Both the position numbers and the translations under genes were made by a program. Below, piece by piece: positions 46,427-54,817 of a stretch of DNA of 64,000 nucleotides. The notes beneath the pieces were generated by a model. It searched no databases. It saw nothing but the letters and a program-made list of their open reading frames with translations, and was not told the DNA's origin. Origin of the DNA: Campylobacter massiliensis (GTDB taxonomy: Bacteria > Campylobacterota > Campylobacteria > Campylobacterales > Campylobacteraceae); contig NZ_JACLZK010000001.1 of NCBI RefSeq assembly GCF_014253065.1, forward strand, positions 1,178,001 to 1,242,000, given 5' to 3'. Every line of letters starts with the position of its first letter. Position 1 is the stretch's first letter.

Positions 46427-47710
46427 TCAGCCTCCGTACATCAGCCTCGGTAGCCAAAGCGAGATTTCTGGGATGTATGTCACCAGGATGAGTCCGACAA
46501 ATAGCGTCAAAGTCCACGGCAAGCATGAGACGATGACGTCTTTTAGATTCATGCCGGTTAGGCCGCTTGCGACGAATAAATTTAGTCCGACCGGCGGCGT
46601 GATCATGCCGATTTCCATATTCACGATTAGCAGGATGCCAAAGTGCACCGGATCCACGCCTAGCGCAGTCGCGATCGGTAGTAGCAGCGGCACCATGATC
46701 ATAACGACCGATGACGGCTCCATAAACTGTCCCATGATGAAAAGCAGGACGTTTACGATGATTAGAAAGCCTATTTTGCCGATATTTGCGGCTAGGATGC
46801 TGTCCGCTATCGTTTGCGGGATGTTTTCGCTAGTTAGCAGATACGCAAACACGACCGCGTTTGCGATGATGAAAAATATCATCGCCGTCGTGATCGCAGA
46901 CTCTAGGCAGATATCCCACAGGTCTTTAAATTTGATATCTTTATAAACAAATAGCGAAATAATCAGCGCATATATAGCGCTCGCCGCCGCAGCCTCGGTC
47001 GGGGTGAAAATGCCGCCGTAGATACCGCCGATAACGACTACTACGATTAACAGCGCCCAAAACGCCTTGCCGAATTTTTTTACTCGCTCGCTCCAAGGCT
47101 CGGGCGTAGTAGCTTTAAATCCAAGCCTTTTTGCTCCGATATAAGTCTGCGCTATCATCATACCGCCTAGCATCAGTCCAGGCACCACGCCCGCCATAAA
47201 TAGCTGCGCGATACTGACCTCGGCCGTCACGCCGTAAACGATCATAACGACAGAAGGCGGGATCAAAATGCCTAGAGAGCCTGCGGTGGTGATGCCGCCC
47301 ACGGCGTACTCTTTCGGATAACCCGCTTCTTTAATGGCGACGAACATGATAGAGCCTATCGCTACGACCGTAGCTGGCGAGCTGCCAGAAACTGCGGCAA
47401 ATATAACGCACGCAAATATCGCGCTCATCGGCAGTCCGCCCGGTAGGTGTCCGACCATGGATTTAGCAAAATCTATAATGCGTCTAGCAGAACCGCCCTT
47501 GCTCAGTAAATTTCCGGCTAGGATAAACATCGGGATCGCCATGAGGGCAAATTTATTGATACCGTCAAAGATGAGCTGAGGTATCGTTGCGACGTCAAGA
47601 TCCGTAAAAAGAAGCATCGTAATAACCGTGCTGGCTCCTAGAGAAACGGCGACGGGAACGCCTATAAGCATAAGGCCAAACAGCGAAATAAACAAAAATG
47701 CGATGGTCAT
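46427..47710 (-). CDS. dctM: TRAP transporter large permease (DctM)
   Basis: This 427-residue protein has about twelve hydrophobic segments and DctM landmarks: GVPVAVSLGASTVITMLLF near the start, SGSSPATVVAIGSIM, GSLGILIPPSVVMIVYGV and MEIGMITPPVGLNLFVASG. It is the channel part of a sodium-driven, binding-protein-dependent uptake system for organic acids. It is the last gene of the dctPQM operon. Confidence 0.95.
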   Translation of the reverse strand: MTIAFLFISLFGLMLIGVPVAVSLGASTVITMLLFTDLDVATIPQLIFDGINKFALMAIPMFILAGNLLSKGGSARRIIDFAKSMVGHLPGGLPMSAIFACVIFAAVSGSSPATVVAIGSIMFVAIKEAGYPKEYAVGGITTAGSLGILIPPSVVMIVYGVTAEVSIAQLFMAGVVPGLMLGGMMIAQTYIGAKRLGFKATTPEPWSERVKKFGKAFWALLIVVVVIGGIYGGIFTPTEAAAASAIYALIISLFVYKDIKFKDLWDICLESAITTAMIFFIIANAVVFAYLLTSENIPQTIADSILAANIGKIGFLIIVNVLLFIMGQFMEPSSVVMIMVPLLLPIATALGVDPVHFGILLIVNMEIGMITPPVGLNLFVASGLTGMNLKDVIVSCLPWTLTLFVGLILVTYIPEISLWLPRLMYGG

Positions 47711-47719
47711 AGGCTCTCC

Positions 47720-48262
47720 TTAGCTTTTCTTGACCGAGTCGCGTATCATCTCGGCTTCGTTGTTTATAATGACTTTATCCGAAGGCGTCATAGCGATCTG
47801 GTAAATTTTCTCGCCGGCGCGGTAGCTGGCGCCTAAAAACGCTATCGGAAGTACTAGCATCGGTACCCACTGCGGCACGCCTAGATCCACGCTTATGAAA
47901 TCAAGCTCGTACATCACCTGCAGATACTGCACGCTATAAACCACGACGAACATCAAAAATACCGTCGTTAGGATGTTTGCGAAGATGAGGTAGGCTTTGG
48001 CGATAGGAGCGGGAAATCTCTCGATCAAAATCGTAACCGAGATATGTATGCCTTTTCTAAAGCCGTAAGCGGCGGCAAAAAACGCCGACCAGATAAAAAG
48101 ATAGTTAGTTAGCTCGCCCGCCCACGACCAGCCTGTGTTAAAGCAGTATCTCATCACTACGTTAACAAAGGCTAGCAGCGTGCCTGCGGCGATGCCTAGC
48201 ACAGCTACGGTTTTGTTTACCGAGGCGATGCCGACATCTAAAATCTCAAAAAATTTACCCAT
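47720..48262 (-). CDS. dctQ: TRAP transporter small permease (DctQ)
   Basis: This 180-residue membrane protein has four hydrophobic helices and the DctQ motif CFNTGWSWAGELTNYLFIWS followed by GFRKGIHISVTILIERFP. It couples DctM to the binding protein. It is nine bases upstream of dctM and six bases after dctP. Confidence 0.94.
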   Translation of the reverse strand: MGKFFEILDVGIASVNKTVAVLGIAAGTLLAFVNVVMRYCFNTGWSWAGELTNYLFIWSAFFAAAYGFRKGIHISVTILIERFPAPIAKAYLIFANILTTVFLMFVVVYSVQYLQVMYELDFISVDLGVPQWVPMLVLPIAFLGASYRAGEKIYQIAMTPSDKVIINNEAEMIRDSVKKS

Positions 48263-48268
48263 AAAAGC

Positions 48269-49267
48269 CTACTTCGTATTTATCGTTTTTTCTACTAGGT
48301 CTTGACCGATCACGTTGTAGAAGTTCGGATAAATCGGCTTCATAGCCTCTGCCCATTTGCTCTTTTGATCGGCGTTTAGCTCGATTATCTCAAGCTTTTT
48401 GCTCTCGCTTGCGAATTTTTTAAGCTCGCTTAAGATGTGCTCCTCTTCTTTAGCCGTCTCTTCGCGCTCATAAGCCGTAGCCTCTTTTAGAGCTTGCGTT
48501 ACGTGAGCCTTCATATCATCAGGCAAACCTTTCCAAAATTTCTCGCTCATAACGACTAAATATCCCAAATATCCGTGGCCTGATAGCGTTAAAGAGCTTT
48601 GCGCTTCGTAAAATTTGGAGTTATAGAAATTTGAAAGCGGGTTTTCCGTCGCATCGACTACGCCTTGTTGAAGGGCTGGATAAACCTCTGAAAACGGCAA
48701 TACTTGCGGGTTGCCGCCGACTACTTTGATCTGCTCTTCAAGCACTTTTGAGCTTTGGATACGGAATTTTTGCCCCTTAGCGTCCTCAGGCTCTACGATA
48801 GGCTTTTTGCTTGAGCTAAAGTGCTTAAATCCCGCGTCCCAAAAATCAAGCGCGATGAAGCCTTTTTTAGCGATCATATCTTTTAGAGCTTGTCCGACTT
48901 CGCCGTCTTGAACAGCGTAAAGATGAGCGTTGTCTCTAAAGATAAACGGCAGGTCAAATAGCTGAAACTGCGGTACTATCGGCGTAAATTTAGAAAAACT
49001 AGGCGCAGCCATCTGTACGTTGCCAAGCTTTAGCGCTCCAAAAACTCTATCGTCGTCCATCAGCGATGCGGCAGGATATACCTCTACCTTGATCGCTCCG
49101 CCGCTAAGCTCGCCGACACGTTTAGCAAAAAAATCGGCAGCCTTGCCTTTTGGCGTAGAGGCGGCCACTACGTGGGCAAATTTGATCGTGTATGTTTTGC
49201 CTGCGGCAAACGCGCTGCCCGCAAGCGCGCAAGAAAGAAGCAGTGCGGAAAGTAACTTAATTTTCAT
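48269..49267 (-). CDS. dctP: TRAP transporter periplasmic solute-binding protein (DctP)
   Basis: This 332-residue protein has a signal peptide (LLSALLLSCALAGSAFAAG). It contains the family's ligand-contact Arg region KGQKFRIQSSKVLEEQIK and VLPFSEVYPALQQGVVDATE, typical of C4-dicarboxylate-type binding proteins. Exact ligand cannot be told. It leads the operon from a clear promoter; the neighbouring genes include no two-component regulator. Confidence 0.95.
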   Translation of the reverse strand: MKIKLLSALLLSCALAGSAFAAGKTYTIKFAHVVAASTPKGKAADFFAKRVGELSGGAIKVEVYPAASLMDDDRVFGALKLGNVQMAAPSFSKFTPIVPQFQLFDLPFIFRDNAHLYAVQDGEVGQALKDMIAKKGFIALDFWDAGFKHFSSSKKPIVEPEDAKGQKFRIQSSKVLEEQIKVVGGNPQVLPFSEVYPALQQGVVDATENPLSNFYNSKFYEAQSSLTLSGHGYLGYLVVMSEKFWKGLPDDMKAHVTQALKEATAYEREETAKEEEHILSELKKFASESKKLEIIELNADQKSKWAEAMKPIYPNFYNVIGQDLVEKTINTK

Positions 49268-49586
49268 CTGTGATCCTTTTTAAAAGATTAGCTAGTTCAG
49301 CTAGGTGCAATTATAATTCATAAAAAAGCGGCTGCGTGAAAATGTTTCGACTTTTTGCAATAAATTTCAAATTTGTGTGTAAATAAGTAACAATATCTCA
49401 AATTTGACCGTCAAATTTGAGAGCAGGCCAAAGTAAAATCTAACGCTAAAAAGACTAAATGTTACGAAAATACACATTATTTTATCAAATTTGACCTTTT
49501 TGTGCGGCGAGAGGAGTTAAATTTGATAAAACGGAAGCATAGGCGGGTTAGTTTGCGCGTTAATAAATTAATTACTATTTTATTGC
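49268..49586. other. Divergent spacer between dctP and sodB
   Basis: About 320 bases with promoters at both ends (dctP on minus, sodB on plus). Between them are AAATTT words, including CAAATTTGACCGTCAAATTTGA near 49399-49421, a near-perfect palindrome that could be an operator or just the repeat family. Confidence 0.5.
49310..49315 (-). promoter_or_regulatory. -10 promoter element for dctPQM
   Basis: On the minus strand GAATTATAATTGC contains TATAAT, 43 bases before the dctP start. Confidence 0.65.
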
Positions 49587-49592
49587 TATAAT
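49587..49592 (+). promoter_or_regulatory. Extended -10 promoter element for sodB
   Basis: TTGCTATAATACGG, with TGC before TATAAT, lies 31 bases before the sodB ATG. Strong match. Confidence 0.78.
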
Positions 49593-49622
49593 ACGGATAA
49601 ATTTTATTACAAAGGAAAAATT

Positions 49623-50273
49623 ATGTTTGAACTTAGAAAACTGCCTTTCGATCCGAAAGCAAACGCAGTCGTTAGCGAGGAAACCTGTAGTTACCACCAC
49701 GGCAAACACCACCAAACCTACGTCAATAACTTAAATAATTTGATAAAAGGTACCGAGTTTGAGGGCGCTAGCCTCTTTGATATCCTGACAAAAAGCTCCG
49801 GCGGCGTGTTTAACAACGCGGCCCAGGTCTATAACCACGACTTTTACTGGGATTGCATCGCGAAAAAAAGCCAAATGAGCGACGAGCTAAAAGCTCGCTT
49901 GGAAAAAGATATTCCAAATTTTAAAGAGGAGTTTTTAAAGGCTGCGACTACGCTTTTTGGCTCCGGCTGGGCGTGGCTAGTTTATAATCCAAAAGAGGAC
50001 AAACTTCAAATCGTACAAACAAGCAACGCGCAAACTCCGGTAACGGACGGCTTCGTGCCGCTTCTAGTCGCGGACGTTTGGGAGCACGCATACTACGTCG
50101 ACTACAGAAACGCGCGCCCGGCGTATTTGGAAAAGTTGTTTGAAAATATCAACTGGGATTTCGTCTCGAGCGCTTACGAGTGGGCGCTAAAAGAGGGGCT
50201 AAATTCGGTTAAATTTTACGTTTCCGAGCTTCATGGCGGTGCTAAATCTTGCTGCGGTTGCGGTTGTCATTAA
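49623..50273 (+). CDS. sodB: Superoxide dismutase [Fe] with Cys-rich tail
   Basis: This 216-residue enzyme has all metal ligands: His in YHHGKHHQTYV (residue 27), His in NHDFYWD (about 76), and Asp and His in DVWEHAYYVDYRN. FGSGWAWLV fits the iron type. It detoxifies superoxide in the cytoplasm. The C-terminus is unusual: after the normal end, HGGAKSCCGCGCH adds four Cys and a His that could bind metal. AAAGGAAAAATT precedes the ATG. Confidence 0.96.
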   Translation: MFELRKLPFDPKANAVVSEETCSYHHGKHHQTYVNNLNNLIKGTEFEGASLFDILTKSSGGVFNNAAQVYNHDFYWDCIAKKSQMSDELKARLEKDIPNFKEEFLKAATTLFGSGWAWLVYNPKEDKLQIVQTSNAQTPVTDGFVPLLVADVWEHAYYVDYRNARPAYLEKLFENINWDFVSSAYEWALKEGLNSVKFYVSELHGGAKSCCGCGCH

Positions 50274-50462
50274 TGCCGAAAATTCGCCGGTTTCGCGAGT
50301 TTTTTAAGAGCGGCGATAAATTTGCGGCGGCTTGTTTTTCTAAACAAGCGTAAGCCCGCGAGTAAATTTAGCCTTGAGCAACGACTCCTTCTTGGCTAAG
50401 TTTACTTTATATAAACTATTTTGAAGTAATATTCGAGTCTCATTTCACAAAAAAGGACGAAA

Positions 50463-50828
50463 ATGAAGAAGTTTTTAGTTTCATCTTTGGCGGCTTTTGC
50501 TGCAGTTGCTATGCTTAGCGGTTGCCACGCGCACAAAAGCGAGAGCGCAAACAAAGCGCAAATCACCAAATCAGAAGCTGAAGTTATTAAATTTACGGGC
50601 GTAAACGACCCGAAATACATCGTTAGACTAAGCTCTACCGATAAATTTAACACCGCGTTGCTAGAAGACAGCAAAGGTCACAAAATCAACCTTAAAAACG
50701 CAGTCACAGCAAGCGGCGTAAGACTAGCGAACGACGATATCGGTACAGAGATAACGTTTAAACGCGGCGAAGGTATCCTAAACCTTGCAAAAGGCGGCGA
50801 GGATATTTTCTTAAGATACGACGAATAA
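50463..50828 (+). CDS. Small lipoprotein with MliC-like domain
   Basis: This 121-residue protein has a lipoprotein signal with lipobox LSGC (Cys21). The mature domain, FTGVNDPKYIVRLSSTDKFN followed by ASGVRLANDDIGTEITFKRG and a final Gly-Gly-x-x-x-F strand, resembles MliC/PliC inhibitors of C-type lysozyme, which carry an SxSGxRY motif; here the match is ASGVRL, so the inhibitor role is uncertain. A hairpin follows the stop. Confidence 0.75.
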   Translation: MKKFLVSSLAAFAAVAMLSGCHAHKSESANKAQITKSEAEVIKFTGVNDPKYIVRLSSTDKFNTALLEDSKGHKINLKNAVTASGVRLANDDIGTEITFKRGEGILNLAKGGEDIFLRYDE

Positions 50829-50835
50829 AAACTTT

Positions 50836-50856
50836 CCCGCCGAATTTTACGGCGGG
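50836..50856 (+). terminator. GC-rich hairpin after the lipoprotein gene
   Basis: CCCGCCG (50836-50842), loop AATTTTA, CGGCGGG (50850-50856), seven bases after the stop. The following bases (GCTCTCTCC) are not a clean U-run. Confidence 0.6.
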
Positions 50857-51161
50857 GCTCTCTCCTGCTCAAATTTATCAAATTTAACTCCCGCAAAATC
50901 TCGTCAAATTTGAACTTTCGCTTGCTTTATAGCTCTATTTTAAATTTGCTCAAATTTAATATCTCTTATCAAAAACGGCTCTGTCTTAAAATTTATTAGC
51001 TCTCTATAAAATCCCTAAATATACGCGCTTTCAAAGCTATTTTAAACTTAAAAATGACATTTTCAAAATGCCCGGAGAGCAAATTTTGGTCACTAAATTT
51101 TAAGCCAACTTTGCCTATACTTTCGTCAAATTTACCACCAAAATTTAACGTAAGGAACGAA
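50857..51161. other. Spacer before nrdD
   Basis: About 300 bases rich in AAATTT words (TCAAATTTATCAAATTTAAC, CTCGTCAAATTTGAAC). An open frame into nrdD begins at 51054 but is AT-rich and lacks a ribosome-binding site. No confident promoter was identified. Confidence 0.45.
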
Positions 51162-53267
51162 ATGAAATTTATCCTAAAACGCGACGGCACGAAGCAAGAA
51201 TACCTCCCGTATAAAATCCAAGACGCGATCAAAAAAGCCTTTGAAAGCGAGTCAAAAGAGTACGACGACAAGGTCTTTTTAGACGTGATGGGGCACGTGT
51301 TTGATAGCGAAGTTTTGAGCGTCGAGGACGTGCAAGACTACATCGAAAAGGCGCTTTTTAATGCGGGGCACTTCGACGTGATGAAGAGCTTTATGCTCTA
51401 CCGCCACACGCACAAGCTTCAGCGCGAGCAAATTTTAGGACTAAACGAAGATACGACCTACATCAACTCCACCCAAACCATCAGCGAGTACATCAACGGC
51501 ACCGACTGGCGAATTCTCGCCAACTCAAATACTAGCTACTCAAACGCCGGCCTCATCAACAACACCGCGGGCAAGGTCATCGCCAACTACTGGCTAGATA
51601 AGGTGTATAGCAAAGAAGAGGGGCTCGCGCACCGAAACGGCGACTATCACATCCACGATCTTGACTGCCTCACCGGCTACTGCGCTGGCTGGAGCCTAAG
51701 GGCGCTTTTAAACGAGGGCTTTAACGGCGTGCGCGGCAGAGTCGAGAGTAAGGCGCCCAAGCACTTCCGCGAAGCGCTTTATCAGATGGCAAATTTCCTA
51801 GGAATTTTACAAAGCGAGTGGGCGGGCGCGCAGGCGTTTAGCAGCTTTGACACATATCTTGCACCTTACGTTTTTCGCGACAAGCTAAGCGACAAAGAGA
51901 TCAAAAAGGCGATAACGAGCTTTATCTTTAACCTAAATGTGCCGGCTCGCTGGGGCCAGAGTCCGTTTACCAACGTAACGATCGATATCACCTGCCCGTC
52001 CGATCTGCGCGACCAGATCCCTACGCGCGAGGATAGGCATATATTTAGCGATCTAGAGGATGCCGAGCTAGCGCAGGAGGCCGCCAAGCGCGGCTTTAAC
52101 AAGCTAACCGATATGACCTACCGCGCCTTTGAGCCAGAGATGAACCGCATCGACAAGGCGTTTTACGAGATCATGACCGAGGGCGACAAGTGCTCGCAGC
52201 CATTTACTTTCCCGATTCCGACGGTAAATATCACCGAGGACTTCGACTGGGACAGTGAGGTGGCGAAGGTGCTTTTTGAAAACACGGCGAAAATGGGCTC
52301 GAGCTATTTTCAAAATTTCGTCGGCAGCCAGTATACGACCGATGAAAACGGCAACCGCGTCGCAAACGACAAAGCCTATAAACCCGGCCACGTACGCTCG
52401 ATGTGCTGCCGCTTGCAGCTAGATTTGCGCGAGTTGCTAAAGCGCGGCGGAGGGCTGTTCGGTAGTGCAGAGATGACCGGCAGCATCGGCGTCGTGACGC
52501 TAAATTTAGCTCGCTTGGGCTATCTATATAAAGGCGATAAAAAGGGGCTCTACACGCGCCTTGAGTATCTGCTAAATTTAGCCAAATCCACGCTCGAAAA
52601 AAAGCGCGCCTTTATCCAGGAGATGTACGAGCGCGGCCTATATCCGTACACCGCACGCTATCTAAAGCACTTTAACAACCACTTTAGCACCATCGGCATC
52701 AACGGCATGAACGAGCTTTTGCGAAATTTCACGAACGACAAGGAAAACATAGCGACCGATTTTGGGCGAGAATTTGCGATCGAGATGATAGAGTTTTTGC
52801 GCGGTAAAATTCGCGAATTTCAAGAGAGCACAGGCAACCTTTATAATCTCGAAGCCACGCCTGCCGAAGGCACTACATATCGCTTTGCTAAAGAGGATAA
52901 AAAGCGATATCCCGATATCATCCAAGCAGGATCTGGCGAAAATATCTACTACACCAACTCCACGCAGCTACCGGCAAATTTCACCGACGACGCGTTCGAG
53001 GCGCTCGATCTGCAAGACGAACTGCAAAGCTCCTACACCGGCGGTACGGTGCTGCACCTGTATATGAAGGAGCGTATCAGCTCGGCTGCGGCCTGCAAGG
53101 ATCTCGTGCGCGGCGTGGTAAACAACTACAAGCTACCCTATATCACGATAACGCCGGTCTTTAGCGTCTGCGCCAAACACGGCTACATCAGCGGCGAGCA
53201 CGAATACTGCCCGAAATGCGACGAGGAGCTTTTGGCTAAATTTAAGGCTGAAAATAGCGTAAAATAG
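51162..53267 (+). CDS. nrdD: Anaerobic ribonucleoside-triphosphate reductase, apparently lacking the glycyl-radical end
   Basis: From ATG 51162 (after TAAGGAACGAA) the product is 701 residues. An N-terminal ATP-cone (KFILKRDGTKQEYLPYKIQD) is followed by the class III catalytic barrel with the active-site Cys pair region MCCRLQLDLREL and NGMNELLRNFTNDKEN. The zinc site reads FSVCAKHGYISGEHEYCPKC. In known NrdD the RVxGY glycyl-radical loop follows about 16 residues later; here the chain stops after DEELLAKFKAENSVK. No nrdG or separate glycyl-radical peptide was seen in the window. Without that Gly the enzyme should be inactive unless complemented. Confidence 0.9.
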   Translation: MKFILKRDGTKQEYLPYKIQDAIKKAFESESKEYDDKVFLDVMGHVFDSEVLSVEDVQDYIEKALFNAGHFDVMKSFMLYRHTHKLQREQILGLNEDTTYINSTQTISEYINGTDWRILANSNTSYSNAGLINNTAGKVIANYWLDKVYSKEEGLAHRNGDYHIHDLDCLTGYCAGWSLRALLNEGFNGVRGRVESKAPKHFREALYQMANFLGILQSEWAGAQAFSSFDTYLAPYVFRDKLSDKEIKKAITSFIFNLNVPARWGQSPFTNVTIDITCPSDLRDQIPTREDRHIFSDLEDAELAQEAAKRGFNKLTDMTYRAFEPEMNRIDKAFYEIMTEGDKCSQPFTFPIPTVNITEDFDWDSEVAKVLFENTAKMGSSYFQNFVGSQYTTDENGNRVANDKAYKPGHVRSMCCRLQLDLRELLKRGGGLFGSAEMTGSIGVVTLNLARLGYLYKGDKKGLYTRLEYLLNLAKSTLEKKRAFIQEMYERGLYPYTARYLKHFNNHFSTIGINGMNELLRNFTNDKENIATDFGREFAIEMIEFLRGKIREFQESTGNLYNLEATPAEGTTYRFAKEDKKRYPDIIQAGSGENIYYTNSTQLPANFTDDAFEALDLQDELQSSYTGGTVLHLYMKERISSAAACKDLVRGVVNNYKLPYITITPVFSVCAKHGYISGEHEYCPKCDEELLAKFKAENSVK

Positions 53268-53270
53268 GAT

Positions 53271-53309
53271 AAATTTGAGCGGCGAAGCTAGGCTTTACCG
53301 CTCAAATTT
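53271..53309 (+). terminator. Long hairpin after nrdD built from the repeat word
   Basis: AAATTTGAGCGG (53271-53282) and CCGCTCAAATTT (53298-53309) form a perfect 12-base stem, and AAGC/GCTT in the loop may extend it. It starts four bases past the nrdD stop. Confidence 0.6.
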
Positions 53310-53408
53310 GACTCCGTGTTTCATATAAAATCAAAATTTAACTAAATTTGGCCTCGCCCGAGTCAAAATAGGCGGGGCAAATTTGATCATTTCACGCCGA
53401 GCGCTTTG
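53294..53408. repeat. Direct repeat, left copy (with 55381-55498)
   Basis: This block matches 55381-55498 in the same orientation. Over the gap-free core 53324-53408, six of 85 bases differ, by hand alignment. A conserved hairpin (GCCTCGCC 53351-53358, GGCGGGGC 53371-53378) is kept in the other copy by pairing-preserving changes. Its right part and the bases beyond read on the minus strand as AISQIKALGVK-stop, resembling asparaginase AVSQVKALGG. Confidence 0.85.
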
Positions 53409-53480
53409 ATTTGGCTTATCGCACGGCGTTATGTATAAGAAGTAAAATTTAGATGCGAAGACTGCGAGATAATTTAAATC

Positions 53481-53519
53481 GGCTTTATCGGCAGTCAAAA
53501 TTTAACCGCCGATAAAGCC
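53481..53519 (-). terminator. Terminator of the SRPBCC/DJ-1 operon
   Basis: GGCTTTATCGGC (53481-53492) and GCCGATAAAGCC (53508-53519) form a perfect 12-base stem with a 15-base loop, seven bases past the SRPBCC stop on the minus strand. A T-rich GATTTAAATT follows on that strand. Confidence 0.75.
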
Positions 53520-53525
53520 CGCTAT

Positions 53526-54038
53526 CTATTTATTTTTTAAAGAAAATTCTATCAGCCCGTCCAACCAAGCTTGATGGCCGTTTAGCATAGGATTTGGTCT
53601 GGTTTTGGCAAGCTCTACCGCGGGTTTGCCGTTTTGAGTCTCTTGGGTCAAAATTCTCACCCTGCCTCCCGGAAGTTCCTCCAAAAGCCACGCGTGAATG
53701 ACGTCTAGCCTCTCGTCTTTATTTTTAGTCTCGTTCCAGCCATGCCAAGCTATACGCGCAGGCTCTCCGTCAAAAGAGGGCACGAATTCTGTGATCTTAG
53801 CCTCGATCGGAAACCCAAAAGTTTTAAATTTAAACCTAGAGTTTTCTTTTAAACGAGCACCTTCTTGATCGTAAAACCCCACGTCCGCCATATTTGAGTA
53901 GTATTTCGTCCAAATCGCGGTGTTTACTAAATTTTCCCAAACGTCGCTTAAAGACAGCCCCTTTATTATCATCTCATTTGATACAAAATTATCCGCAAAT
54001 CTCGGAACAAAGCCCTTTGGCCATACTATTTGATGCAT
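53526..54038 (-). CDS. SRPBCC-fold (polyketide cyclase/START-like) protein
   Basis: This 170-residue protein has the layout of the SRPBCC lipid/ligand-binding fold: GLSLSDVWENLVNTAIWTKY at the N-terminal helix, then strands with FKFKTFGFPIEAKITEFVPS and RIAWHGW. A final helix PMLNGHQAWLDGLIEFSLK closes the cavity. Members bind small hydrophobic molecules; no catalytic residues can be named. It starts one base within the stop of the DJ-1 gene, so the pair are one operon. Its GC content is lower than that of neighbours. Confidence 0.85.
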   Translation of the reverse strand: MHQIVWPKGFVPRFADNFVSNEMIIKGLSLSDVWENLVNTAIWTKYYSNMADVGFYDQEGARLKENSRFKFKTFGFPIEAKITEFVPSFDGEPARIAWHGWNETKNKDERLDVIHAWLLEELPGGRVRILTQETQNGKPAVELAKTRPNPMLNGHQAWLDGLIEFSLKNK

Positions 54039-54718
54039 TATTTTCCTCTTTTTTCTAGTTCTTTTACTATCGTCAAGCCTACGCTTTTTGACGACATAGG
54101 GTTTTGACCGGTGATTAGATTGCCGCTAACTTCTACGTGACCGCTCCATTTTGCTCCCGCGACGAAATTTGCGCCTTTTTTCGTAAGCTCTGTTTCTAGC
54201 ATAAACGGCAACTCATTTTCAGGGACTACTTTTGCCGTATTTTCCTCGTCGTTTGTGAAGCTGGTTAGGGTTTTGCCTTTGACAAACGGCGTGCCATCGG
54301 CTAAATTTACGTTTATTAGGCTTGCAGGGCCGTGGCAAATTGACGCGACTATCTTATTTTGGTTCGCGAAATACTCTATGGCTTTGATGGCGTCTTTGCT
54401 CTTTGGCAAGTCATACATAGCTCCGTGTCCGCCCGGGATATAAACCGCGTCAAATTTCGTTAGATCGACGTCACTTATCTTTACGCTATATTTTAAAGAC
54501 TCAAGCTCTTTTCCCCATTTTTGTTTATCTTTGGGCATGCTTCTTGGATCGATAGGTATCTCTTTACCGTCAATCGTAGCGACGGTTACGTTGTAGCCTT
54601 GCTCTTGGAAAATTTGATACGGCACTGCGTACTCCTCAAACCAAACGCCAGTTTTTTGATGATCGCTAACATCAGAAAACGTCGTAACAACGATTAATAT
54701 TGAAAAAATCGTATTCAT
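54038..54718 (-). CDS. DJ-1/PfpI-family protein (Hsp31-like glyoxalase or chaperone)
   Basis: This 226-residue protein has the family nucleophile Cys in VASICHGPASL (about residue 127) and the acidic partner in WFEEYAVPY near residue 27. AVYIPGGHGAMYDLP forms the oxyanion region. Members of this Hsp31-like branch convert methylglyoxal to lactate or act as chaperones. The first residues are hydrophobic (FSILIVVTTF), but this is the first beta-strand, not a signal peptide. It lies in an operon with the SRPBCC gene, divergent from the HxlR regulator. Confidence 0.9.
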   Translation of the reverse strand: MNTIFSILIVVTTFSDVSDHQKTGVWFEEYAVPYQIFQEQGYNVTVATIDGKEIPIDPRSMPKDKQKWGKELESLKYSVKISDVDLTKFDAVYIPGGHGAMYDLPKSKDAIKAIEYFANQNKIVASICHGPASLINVNLADGTPFVKGKTLTSFTNDEENTAKVVPENELPFMLETELTKKGANFVAGAKWSGHVEVSGNLITGQNPMSSKSVGLTIVKELEKRGK

Positions 54719-54774
54719 ACTCTCTCCTTGTTAAAATTTAAGCGGAATATTATCACGTATGGTGTATTATGTCA

Positions 54775-54803
54775 AGTATGTACAAAAAAGTATTATACAT
54801 ACT
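54775..54803. promoter_or_regulatory. Candidate HxlR operator
   Basis: AGTATGTA (54775-54782) and TACATACT (54796-54803) form a perfect 8-base inverted repeat with a 13-base spacer. It lies in the 99-base divergent region between the DJ-1 gene and the HxlR gene, right where an autoregulating HxlR dimer would bind. A further GTATGGTGTATTATG sits beside it. Confidence 0.65.
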
Positions 54804-54817
54804 AAAAGGTAAGAATT

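Noticed and set aside
51054-51161. Upstream extension of nrdD
   Set aside because: It is AT-rich, lacks a ribosome-binding site, and the ATP-cone starts right after ATG 51162.
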